A stretch of DNA of 64,000 bases from Bullera alba. Taxonomy: Eukaryota > Basidiomycota > Tremellomycetes > Tremellales > Bulleraceae. Below, one piece after another: positions 1 through 12,451 of the stretch. Position 1 is the stretch's first letter; every line of letters starts with the position of its first letter. The stretch lies in NCBI GenBank assembly GCA_001600095.1, contig BCIX01000002.1:1736001-1800000 (forward strand). Direction: 5' to 3'. The notes below the pieces were generated by a model. That model was not told the DNA's origin and did no database searches. It saw only the letters and a list, made by a program, of their open reading frames with translations. Made by a program: the position numbers and the translations under genes.

Positions 1-1972
1 TGCAGCACACGTCCAAGGTTATTCAGAGGAGAAGTCTATATCGATCAAAACCCGACATGGGCCGACTATCCTCCTCCCCCTTCACTCCACCTGGTCTACA
101 GCTGAGAAAGAAGCATTTTTCGCTTCACTCAGTCGTCGCAGTCGACTTCGACCGGATCTCGTAGCAGAGGACACGGGCAAGACCGAGAGCGAGGTGGTCG
201 ACTATATAGCCACCTTGAGGCAGGGCGCGGATGCCATCAGGAGGACCGACGGAATGACACCTGGGAACAGGGACCGCTCGACTAGGTGGGATTCTGCTCG
301 AAGATGGGTTGACGGAAGATCTCCTTCGGCCATCCAAGTGGACGAAGAGTGGATAGACCAGGAAGAGGCGTTGGCGGAGCAAGTCTTGAGCCTAGAGAAG
401 GAGGCGCTCGACAAGATCTTCGAGGTGAATCAGCAGGAACATCGTCGAGTGTCCATAAAGGCGGTCAAGAAGCAAGCTAGAAAAGAAGGCAGGAGGTCGG
501 CACCGGATGTCGAAGCAGAGTCAAAGTTGTTGGACAAGCAAGAGGCGCTACATCGCTGGGGCCGAGAAATCGATTCATCCAAATTGTCACTCCTCCACGC
601 GGCGTTACGACCCTTGTTCCTTCGGTCCTATGGCGCATCAGCGGACTCGACCGAGGATGTCGCAGAGCATCTATCTCTGAGCCATCGATTTCCACGGAAC
701 GAGATAGCAGAAGAGTTGCAGGAAATTGAGGCCATATCCGTGATTCCGTTCAAAGAGAGGTCGAAGGAGCAGAGAACTTTGTTCCGGACGATGGTTAATA
801 GGAAGAAGAACCGGGAAAAGTATCGGTTGAAGCAGTTGCTCGAGGAGGGAATGACCCAGAAGGAGATTGACGATCTGGGTGGGCCCGATGCCATAATCGA
901 GGGTCGCAAGAAGGGGTCTGATGGACCCCGAAAGAAGACAAAGTCGTCAGACTCGCCAAAGGTCGATCTAGAAGAGGAGGGCTTGTTGAATCTGTCCAAG
1001 CTGGGAGGCGATGTGCTAGCCGCAAAGCGAGGATGGGACGTATTCAACTTTCAGAAGATCCCCTCGTTGACAGCGTGAGTTGTCAGCGATCGATGCTCTT
1101 CGAGTGACGCTGACATCCGTAGCTCTCTCACGGGTCATGAATCTAGCCTCTCGTTCGAAATGTTCGACACTCTGCGCGAAGAACTCCTCGCCTACCTCGT
1201 CCCGCTCGTCCTCCACGTGATCACCATTGCGGAAGCGTCGTCGGAACAAGATGCAAGCGATGAAGTCACTCAACAGCACGTCCAACAAGTTTGCGCTCTG
1301 CGCGGGGAGGCCCCTCGTCTAGCTCGGAGTGAGATGCTTCACAGGGCGTCGGATGGGGCGTTCAGCATACCCAATCATGAGGCAGTGGACAAGTATCTCG
1401 GATCGACAGCCCAACCCCCGAACACGCTTGCCTGGAGCTCAATGTCGTTGTTAGGAGGACTTGACCAGGGGGAGGATGAGGAGGATGAAGATGATGCTGA
1501 GACGGATGAGGAGGAAGACGAGGAAGACGAGGCCCTTGATGCCGCCATGGAGAGGATGGACGCGGCGAACGACGCTCTGGATGAGCTTCGATTGCGCCGC
1601 CAGAACGACACAACTCAAGATGCCGATTTGGCAGAAGCCAGTGACGCTGTCACTGCAGCCACTTCGGGTAAGTCCACGCTGAGGCAATGTGTACTGACAC
1701 GACCAGAATACCACCAGTTACAGCTTGCTACGAACAGAGCTCGGGTCAAGAGGAACTCGCTCAAGCACCGATCTGCAAAATGGACCAGCACACGTCTACG
1801 TATACAAGGCGGCCAGCTGCGCGCTGGCAAGAGCCGTGCTGTCATTCTCGACTCTGATAGCGAGGAAGTAGATCTGGGGTCTGAAGGCGGAGCGGGCGAT
1901 AAGACCGTCGACGATTCGGACGAGTCAGAGGACGCAGACGAAGGGAGATCTGGGGTCGATGACGAGGATTAG
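1..1972 (+). CDS. Rrn5-like RNA polymerase I initiation factor (5' partial)
   Basis: The reading frame is already open at base 2 with no start codon, so the 5' end lies outside the window. A SANT/Myb-like helix-turn-helix is encoded around 89-230 (TWSTAEKEAFFASLSRRSR, then RPDLVAED, then a KTESEVVDYI-type helix). This is the pattern of the UAF subunit Rrn5, which binds the upstream element of rDNA promoters in the nucleus. A basic charged middle, a second helical segment after an intron (HVITIAEAS region), and a very acidic tail rich in Asp, Glu and Ser follow. Introns are 1075-1122 and, likely, 1668-1706; the second is 39 nt and in frame, so its removal is inferred from GTAAGT, CTGAC and CAG. 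The SANT pattern and acidic tail are visible; the Rrn5 name rests on my memory of the family. Another SANT-domain protein is the alternative. Confidence 0.55.
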
Positions 1973-2157
1973 ACGAGTAACGATTAGCAGCTACTTAGGT
2001 TTGTAATGCAATGCGGCGAGATCCGCTAATGACAACGGAATATTCTTGAGCTTTGCGAACAAATTGAAACTGCTCAGTTACCGTTGGTGAACACAACTTG
2101 TTCGAGTATCGATTCTTCTCGTTGCTTGTCTGGCTAGTGATAACAGCAGCAACAGCC

Positions 2158-4366
2158 ATGTCCGCGTCGCCTGCGCCTGCAGGCAAGTCGCCATGGTCCG
2201 AGTACAAGAATTCTGAAGGCCGGGTTTACTGGTCGCATTCGGTCACCAAGCAATCTGTGTGGGAGAAGCCAGACGAGTTGAAAACTCCATTCGAAAAAGC
2301 GGTCAGCAAAACGCAATGGAAGCAGTACACCTCGAAGAACCGACCTTACTATGTCCACAGCGTGACCAAGGAGACAAAGTGGGACTTGCCCCAGGAGTTA
2401 TTGGATCTCAAGGAGAAAGTCGACCAGCAAGAGGCAGCAAAGGAGGAAAGAGCGAGGCGAGTCGCAGCGGGCGAGCGAAGTCCAACGCCCATTCGAGGCT
2501 CCGAGTCGCCAGACATCCAAGCGACTAGGGAGAATGCGGTGGCTAGATATCGCTCTCCGACGCCAGAGAGAGAGAGGACCCCTCTGGAAGTCATCACGAT
2601 GCCCCCTGGCGGTTTCCTCACTCACGACAAGGCGGAAGAGGGTTTCATATACCTGCTCAAGAGGGAGAGGGTGGATGAGACCTGGACCTGGGATCAGACT
2701 ATGAGGCAGATAATCATGGACCCGCTGTACAAGGCACTAGGAACGTTGGCAGAGAAGAAGGCGGCGTTTGAAAAGGTGACTACAGCCGATAGAATTGCGC
2801 TGACGATCAGTACACCCAAAGCATCATCACCGATCGACAAGCGGCCAAAGAGGCCAGACTTGCCCGACTCAGGCCACTCCTCTTCAAGCTCTTTGCTCAG
2901 AGCCCTTACATCAAGTCGTACTCTACAATCAAGACCGCGGACCAGGTCTTTGTCAAGGAACGGCACTGGAGGGAAGCCACTGCCGAGGAGAGGCGACTTC
3001 TCGTGGATGAATTTGTGACGGATCTGAGACGCAGAGAAGAGGTGAGCAAGGCGTAATTTCCAGCGCTGACCTGTAGACCGCCGAGAGAGACCTTCGTAGG
3101 AGAAACATGCAGGTTCTCGGTGACCTGTTCAAATCCCTGGACGTTACGGTATCTACGCCCTGGCGGGAGGCGCACAACATGATTCTCTCGTCGTCCGAGT
3201 TCAAGGCGGATCCCGAGCTGCAAAACATTGAAACCATCGACATTCTCGGAGTCTATGACGACTACTCTCGACAGCTGGAGCAAGAGCACGAGGAGGAGTC
3301 GCGCAAAGCGAGGATAGAGCATGTCAGGAGGGCTCGGAAAGCGAGAGAAGGATTCAAAGCGCTCTTGTCTGAATACGAGCATAAAGGGGAATTGACGAGG
3401 AACACAAAGTGGAAGGACTTTGCTCCGCTCATTCGTAAAGACGAGAGGTACCGCGCCCTGCTTGGACAGCCGGGGAGCAGTCCTGTGGAGTTGTGGATGG
3501 ATGCGGTGGATGACATCGCCGAGGAGGTTGAGAGTACTGCGGACAAGATACAAACGGCATTGGGCAAGGACAAGTCGGTACTTTTGGAAACCTCTCTGGA
3601 GCAGTTTGAGGCAATGTGCAAGGACGCTCAGTTGGAGAAGCAATTCGACGAGAAGAGGCGTAAAGACGCATTCGACTTGGTGAGTCTCCTGAGGCGGACG
3701 GGCTGACGTTCAGATTCATTCCCGTTTACTGCAAGCCGCTGCGGACGAGGCCCGCCGGGCGGAGAGAAAGCGTCGACATCGGATCGACGACCTGCGATAC
3801 GCGCTCAAAAAGGTCCAAAGGCATATCGACCTGGAGATGACCTATGAAGAGGCAGAACCGCACATGAAGGATCTCCAAGAGTTTAACGATATCACAGAGG
3901 TCGAGGATCGCAAAGCGGCTTTTGACAAATTTGTCGCTAGGCAAAAGGTAAGTCAATCTTTGGGGGCATGACTGACCTCAGGAAAAACTTCGCGAGGCAG
4001 AGTCTTCTGAAATTGGCTCGAATCGAGACCGCAGGGAGTCGAAGCGTAGAGACTCGACTTCCAAAATGGACATTGACGGCGACGATCGATACAAGGATCG
4101 CAGCCACAGGAGGAGAGACGAGCGCAGTCGAGAGCGAGACAGAAGCGACCGCAGGCATCGCGACGACGATAAGAGAGACCGAGGCTCGCGCTCGAAACGG
4201 GATGACGAGGATCAACGAAAGCACCGATCCAGCGTGGAGGTGGAGGATCGGGAGAAGAAGGTGAGCCAATGTCTCTGAGCAATTGCTGACGACGTAGCGC
4301 GCTCGGAGATCTTCACAAGACGATCGGAGGAGAAAAGGAGACGAGGTCGAGGAAGGAGAAATCTAA
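2158..4366 (+). CDS. PRP40: Pre-mRNA-processing factor Prp40 (WW/FF domains)
   Basis: Prp40 is a U1 snRNP-associated splicing factor that bridges the 5' splice site and the branch-point protein in the nucleus. Two WW domains sit at the N terminus (WSEYKNSEGRVYWSHSVTK, then WKQYTSKNRPYYVHSVTK), each ending in a W-x-x-P motif. A series of FF-type repeats follows, for example the FIYLLKRERVDETWTWDQ and FKLFAQSPYIKSY segments. The end is an Arg/Ser/Asp-rich tail. Six exons are joined by introns 2776-2810, 3042-3076, 3680-3713, 3948-3981 and 4261-4297, giving 677 residues. The ATG at 2158 is chosen because the extra frame upstream has no ATG and encodes a hydrophobic stretch foreign to the family. 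The gene converges on Prp43 with only 20 bp between stop codons. The identification is firm; the exact number of FF repeats was not counted. Confidence 0.93.
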
Positions 4367-4386
4367 AAGTGCGAATACATGATCGT

Positions 4387-6883
<2,497 letters not shown>

Positions 6884-7170
6884 GTTGGCTGGTGTTTGTG
6901 AGGTTTGCTCGTGTATAGATGAGCCCGCATAGATGTTGCTTCGAGGTGATCGGTGGCAGAGCAAAATCGCTGAGAAACAGGTTCCGTTTTGCCACCCAAC
7001 ACGCACGCCTGCAAGAGACCGAAATTAGGCACACGGATGCTATGATTGTGCCCGGACGCTAGTCGATCATCGCAAGCTATGATAGGGTCAAGTGAGGGAA
7101 CCTCACTACGCCTCCAGTACTACCGAGCTCACACAACAACAACATGTACAACAAGATGGCGAGGGCCAAT

Positions 7171-9071
7171 CTACATTACAACACAGCCCCGATCGTCCAG
7201 GGGGTCTTGCTCTCTCCACCAGCTATTACGCCTCCGCTTGTAGAGTACCGGACGCTGCTCGTTCACCTCCACCGCCCCATTCTGACTGGCCGCCCTCATC
7301 TCCTCCCAGACCCTCGGGACTGCTACCCGTCGCCACGACCAAAACGTCTTGAGCACCCCCTTTCCCCGTGCTACCTCGCTGGCAACGTAGCCGAAAGGGG
7401 TCGCGACCCAGCCCGACCAACCGTTTCTCGGCTTGGTTGCCGATGCTAACGTGTTGTAGGCGATTGGCGTGACGAATCTGCAGTCTGTCAAGTTGAGGGA
7501 AGAGTCTGGCGAGTCGCGTCTGCGCATAAACTCTCGCATCACAGCGTTGTTGGCACTGGTGTTCTGTAAAGTCAGCTTGGTCTTTTGGGCTGACTCACAT
7601 CGGCTTCAAGTATCCTCAGATGCTCTGCCCGCCTGATCAGACGTATCAGTCCTTCAGGTGTTATCCTCTTGGCGTATCCCAGCTTCAGCTCCACCAGGTC
7701 GTCTAGGTCTCCCAAGGCATCCAACACACGATCCGTCACCCCGCCGTACGATCCCGTGCCCTCGAGGTCCAGCTGCTGGAGTAAAGGGGTGGAGCGGAGT
7801 AGATCCTCAAGGGTGGGATCGCTGTCGCGGGTGAGAAGGAAGAGCTGCTGCATGCTGGCCATTTCCAGCTTTGTGAGTCGAGGTAAACATGTTATCAGAG
7901 AGCGTAGCGCCACGATGGAGAGGGCGGCGCATCCGGATAGGACCAAATGTGACAGTGAGGACTTTTCCTTCGCATACGCCTCGATGGCCTCGTCGGTTAG
8001 GCCAGTGCAGCCTTGCACGTCCAGCACGCTCAGATTCGTCAGTCGTACTCCCGCCAAGCGCATAAAGTCCTCGCCAGAGCCTTTGAGTCCGGCTATTCGT
8101 AGGTGGGTCAGTCTGGAAGCGTAATCAAGGCGCTGCGCGTTTACGTAGGACGCGATGTCGTCGAGCGAGATGCTCCAGCAGCGGGACACGTCCAGTTGCT
8201 CGAGTGGCCGCTGTGCCAGTGCTTCGAGTAATTGCGGCGTCACTGCCTGTACCCCTTTCAGAGTGACTGACTGCAGGCTCGGTGCGTCCTCGACAAGGCC
8301 GTAGAGGAGCTCGCTGGACCCGGTGTACCCTCGGAGATCGAGATTGGTCAGGTTGGCCATGGCCGCTCGGACGTGAGCGGCGTTTCCGAACGAGACGGAT
8401 CGGATGAATGATCCGTTGATGATCTGAGAAAACGTCGCTGTGGATATGAAAGGGGAGTATGGGGCCATGTCGACATCCTGCCACAGTTGACCATCGAGGC
8501 ATAGAGCCCGCCAGGTTTTAGACACCTGGACAATCAGCAGTACCCTATCGCATCCACTCACCCTAGTCAGCCTGATCAACTCGCGCCGACCTCCTGCCTC
8601 CCCCGACCACCTCTCTTTGGTCTCTGGAAACGAGTGCAGTAGTGTTCTCATAATAAGAATCTGCAATTCCCGTGGTAGTCGCTGGCAGAAGCAATCTCCT
8701 CCAGACTGCACGATCTTGCCTGTCGACAAGTCATCTACCGTCGTTACTGGCAGGGACGCCTTCCGGGTCAGGTGTAAGGGGGACCGGAATTTGAGCTTTT
8801 CGTTCACCTCCTTTAGCGACCTGAACGAGCTCCTGGACCGGTAGAGTTTGGTACGGATCGTACCGGTGCTAGGTCCGGAGAGGTCGACACCGTCACCTGC
8901 CGCGTGGTCGTGAGTGAGCCCTTGGGGCGAGCCGGTCACTCGTGGGGTGAGATCTCCCCATGGTACTGATGGAGTTGGGGGTGTTCTCAGTTCACAATCT
9001 GGCGGTGACGACGGCGACGCTGATAGGGACAAGGGAGAAGAAGCCGATGTGATCTCGAGGGGAGATGTCAT
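7171..9071 (-). CDS. F-box and leucine-rich-repeat protein
   Basis: This is probably a substrate adaptor of an SCF ubiquitin ligase. After a Ser/Pro-rich N terminus of about 130 residues, an F-box-like segment appears (LPRELQILIMRTLL, then VSKTWRALC and LWQDV). An array of AMN1/Fbxl-type leucine-rich repeats follows, with recurring units such as LTNLDLRGYTG, LSVLDVQGCTGLTDEAI and HLVLSGCAALS. Introns 8526-8561 (36 nt, in frame, splits the F-box) and 7564-7598 give 609 residues. The start ATG at 9071 opens MTSPLEITS. The last exon (7171-7563) has no domain I recognise. The gene sits 287 bp upstream of Prp43 on the same strand. The substrate cannot be read from sequence. Confidence 0.85.
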
Positions 9072-9176
9072 CGTGGGTGAGACGACGTGATGTATAGGTG
9101 TAGCCAGACTCCCAGAGCGGTTTGTAGTATTGCTATCGATGCTGCTCGAAGGGCAAGGCGGCAGTCATCGCCCGAC

Positions 9177-9212
9177 TATCAGCTTGTCGCCTGTTATCAG
9201 CTTGTTGCCTGT
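9177..9212. repeat. 18-bp tandem duplication
   Basis: Two adjacent 18-bp units, TATCAGCTTGTCGCCTGT and TATCAGCTTGTTGCCTGT, differ at one base. They lie about 105 bp upstream of the F-box gene start, so they may lie in its promoter. Confidence 0.85.
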
Positions 9213-10809
9213 ATGCGGAACGGCATAGGACGCGCTATGTAGGAGGCCTGCGACCAATCTGCGACCCATGGCCAGTCTGTGACTCTGTAGCGCATGCAGC
9301 GCTAGCATGTCAGCGATCCATCGTAATGCATGCGGAGATCCAGGGGATGTCCGACGTCGGATCTCGGACCACGCATTCGTTGCGAAAGACGTTCTTTTTG
9401 CTTTCTTTGAACTTACTTGCAGTTGCAACTTACTCTTGACTCACCCCTTGCTTTCGTCTCAAGCGGAGTGTAGTGGCCACTCGCTTTGCATAGAATCAGC
9501 ATCCAAGGTCGCATCGCGGCGGGATCACCATATCCCATTCATAACTGCAATTACCACTCATTGTCTGATCAAGCATCTGAACCCAAACTCACCTCAACAA
9601 GGGTATTCCCTCCTCGTCTGATGGCTCCCTATCCCGCGACATCATGACAATTACACATCATACGTCCCACTATCTCACCGTCCGAAGAGAACCGCTTGCG
9701 TATAATACTCACAGGCGTCAATGCTCAAGCAGTATCGAGAAGGAAGAATGAAGGGAGGAAGATGGCGAGGTGAGTTACTAAATGCCGCTCAGGCATCATC
9801 GTACCACGAGGTAATCCTCAGATGATACCCATGGCACATTGTTGCACGATCTGAAAGGGAACAAGGGAAGGGAATCTATCTCTGATCCTGGTCGAAGGTG
9901 ACTGCAAGTGGCTTCATGTGACTCTATTGCTGATCAGGCGACTTAGCACCCTAGGTGCTGGACGCAGCTCGAAAGGTTTGTGTCCTCCAAGCTTATGAAA
10001 ATCAAGGAGCCCTCGGGAACCCCTTCCAATATCCCCACGCCAGCTGTTCCGGCCGTCGCAATGTCTTCATCAGCACATGTCACCGCGTTTTCTTCAAGCG
10101 CTGGGCCAATCCTGTAAGACCCGCTCGCAGCTATCCCCGACGGTGCTCCAAGTGCCCGTTGGAATATGGTGTCGCTATGGGCCTCACCGCCAATTAGCCG
10201 TGAAGTAGAATTAGCTGTATTTATCCCGAGCAGTCGCTCCCATCGCCCCCGCGTTGAACGCACCTGTTATAGTTAGCTAGCAACCATGTCTGTAGTCCTC
10301 ATCACTCTCAAATCAAGTGCTGAGGCTCTACAGGGTTCGACGGACGTCAACTTCCGTTGGTGCCTGCAGTGAGAATTCGAACAAGAGGAAGCTTCGTTCA
10401 ACCATCAAAGGAGGCAAATAACAGACGAGAAAGAAGACGTATCGCACCGACTCTGACGGCGATGGATTTAGTGGTTTTGAGTCTTTGACCATCTCGGTTA
10501 TGCCAAAGAGATACCAGAAGCAGACATTCAATGCGTTCATGTTAATCTGTAATGAACACAGCACATGTAGACTGAGTATCCGTGTACCAAGCTGCGCGAG
10601 CACCCAGCTTCGTGACCGGGCACCCAAATCCCATCCCAGCAAGCCAGAGGGCTCAGTTCATCGGACTCTGTGTCGAAGTGCCATTGCCCAGCCGACCACC
10701 CCTGTAGGGTCCGATAACCCATATATAGAGACCCAGTCAGTATTGGCAGTCATAGTCCAGGTTCGAAACTACACCTAAAGTACAGTTAAAGTAGACAGCT
10801 CCGCAGGAC

Positions 10810-10844
10810 AAGCTGCGAAGCAGCTTGCTGAGGCGCGCAGCGCC
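10810..10844. repeat. Two adjacent perfect short hairpins
   Basis: AAGCTGC-GAA-GCAGCTT (10810-10826) and GGCGC-GCA-GCGCC (10832-10844) are perfect inverted repeats with 3-nt loops. They lie directly beside the truncated 3' end of the tRNA-Lys pseudogene; on the minus strand a run of seven T comes between. The pairing is visible; any function is unknown. Confidence 0.7.
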
Positions 10845-10849
10845 GAAAA

Positions 10850-10934
10850 AAATGGGCTCGAACCCAGGACCTGCCGATCACCGGAGAATGGTGAATAAGA
10901 GCCGGACTGCTCTACCGTACGGAGCGATTGGGGC
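10850..10934 (-). pseudogene. Truncated tRNA-Lys(CTT) copy, inverted relative to the intact gene
   Basis: The minus strand repeats the tRNA-Lys gene found at 11287. A 48-nt block from the anticodon loop through the whole 17-nt intron to the T loop is identical. The 5' part is similar but changed: the acceptor strand is altered and the anticodon stem is mispaired. The 3' side of the T stem and the acceptor strand are missing and replaced by a T run. The internal B box (GGTTCGAGCC) is intact, so Pol III binding is conceivable, but no mature cloverleaf can form. Confidence 0.8.
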
Positions 10935-11286
10935 CTGTAAGCTGTTCCTTGGACCTGTCGCGGGACAGTGGTCCCCCAGGCAACTAGGGAGAGAAGGGAA
11001 GCTACACTGCGAGCCGCTTTGCGGACTCCACAGTAATTCGCCACTTTGAGCCATGAGTTTGGTCCTCTGGGACTCTTGACCATCCAGCCCGGTGGTGACG
11101 ACTACCAAGCAAGTCCAGATACCGATGAGAGTCAATCCTAGCTTGTTGGGACCACATTGAAGTTCATGTGTATGGAGTGAGTAGAAAATGTGCCAGCCAG
11201 CGAATTTTCTTTCGGCAGGTGGCGTCTCAAAACGCAAAGGTATATGAGCTTTGTCTGCTGAAGCTCACAACAACATCTATCTAAGA

Positions 11287-11376
11287 GCCCCTAGAGCTCC
11301 GTCGGTAGAGCAGCCGACTCTTATTCACCATTCTCCGGTGATCGGCAGGTCCTGGGTTCGAGCCCCAGTGGGGGCT
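11287..11376 (+). tRNA. tRNA-Lys(CTT) with 17-nt intron
   Basis: The full cloverleaf pairs. The acceptor GCCCCTA matches TGGGGGC with one G-T pair, the D stem is GCTC/GAGC, the anticodon stem is GCCGA/TCGGC, and the T stem is CTGGG/CCCAG around TTCGAGC, with T as discriminator base. The loop reads CTCTTA-A once the intron 11324-11340 is removed, placing CTT at positions 34-36 and the intron at the standard 37/38 site. It decodes AAG lysine codons. Confidence 0.95.
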
Positions 11377-12451
11377 TCATCTTTTGCACTCGATGAAAGT
11401 TTTTGTGCGGCGGGAGGGTGTCTGTTCCGTTTGGCTTTCGTTTCGCGTGTACCGTTCTTTTTGGAGAAGCATGTAGCAGTCAGATAGGTAGCTTAGGACC
11501 TTCCGGCCATGCATGCCAGGTGCAGCGGCCGATAGCAATGCATCCATGTAAAGCTGGCATAGTAGAGGTTGATGAGGCCGCCGTGGCGAGTGCCTCGCCG
11601 GCGCTGCCACAAACGGTAGAGTACAGCGCGCGGTTCGCGCGTAATTTCCAGCGGAAGCTGCTGCGCTGCCTCATGATCATCACGGAGATCATATACGCTG
11701 CAGAGCTGCAGCGTTCAGCGCTCAGCCTAGCCTGTCCCAGGCATGTCCAAAGCATTTCTGCTGTGCGATCCGGATTGATCTGGGCAGACCAGTCTGCATA
11801 CTTCAGCTCTTTCACCAATGGAGCAGGCTGTTATACGCTACAGCCCTGTATACGACTTTCACCTTCGACCTTCGTCATAAGCGTCAGTAACTCAATGCCT
11901 CGGAGTAGACCAATTTTCTTGGACTCGTATGTAGCGAGTCGATCAGATCAGAGGATGGGTGCTCGGACGGAACCTGGATCTGGCGGGCGATATGGCTACA
12001 CAGCGACCGCCGCAAAGCTGATGCCGCCCGAGGATCGGATCTCGAACTCTCTCTGGCCATGCTCCTGTCCCTGTTCAGCACCGCCGAGTTGATGGACACC
12101 CTCCTTTGGCGAGCCCTTTTCGGCAATAGCAAGAAACGTCGTACCTCGCGGGCTTTGCCATCTCTGCTTGACCCTGGCCTGCCCTCTCTTTGACATGTGT
12201 GCGTGACTCACGTCACCCTTAGCGGTCGTAGCGTCCCATCAAAACTGTATTCATTTACCCCCTGCAGCATCAATCATGAAGAGATCGATCGTGCTCGACA
12301 GACAAGGTGATGTGAGGATGACTGGATCGGATGGAGGGATTCGCAGCCATTCCAACTTTCTTGCCTAATCACTGATCATCTCCACTTAACCACACTCCGC
12401 TCTGTGAACCTCGGACAAGTCTAGCATCATTTTCGGTCGTGACACTAGACG

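Larger units (their letters stand above)
9072..12451. other. Gene-poor 3.4-kb intergenic stretch
   Basis: No spliceable or conserved protein frame is apparent here. The longer open frames (9943-10263 minus, 11403-12092 plus) lack family motifs and clear splice signals. The region holds an 18-bp tandem duplication (9177-9212), two perfect hairpins (10810-10844), a broken tRNA-Lys copy and an intact tRNA-Lys gene. A long non-coding transcript cannot be excluded. Confidence 0.6.

Noticed and set aside
2098..2157. Upstream extension of the Prp40 frame
   Set aside because: It starts with TTG and encodes a hydrophobic stretch not seen in the family; the ATG at 2158 fits.
9943..10263. 106-codon minus-strand frame
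   Set aside because: No recognisable domain, no convincing introns, and no coherent neighbouring exon; possible but unsupported.
10741..10780. GGTTCGAAAC resembling a tRNA T arm
   Set aside because: The flanks do not pair into a T stem and no acceptor or anticodon arm lies upstream.
11403..12092. 229-codon plus-strand frame after the tRNA
   Set aside because: Composition is random-looking, there is no motif or splice support, and it begins next to the tRNA gene.
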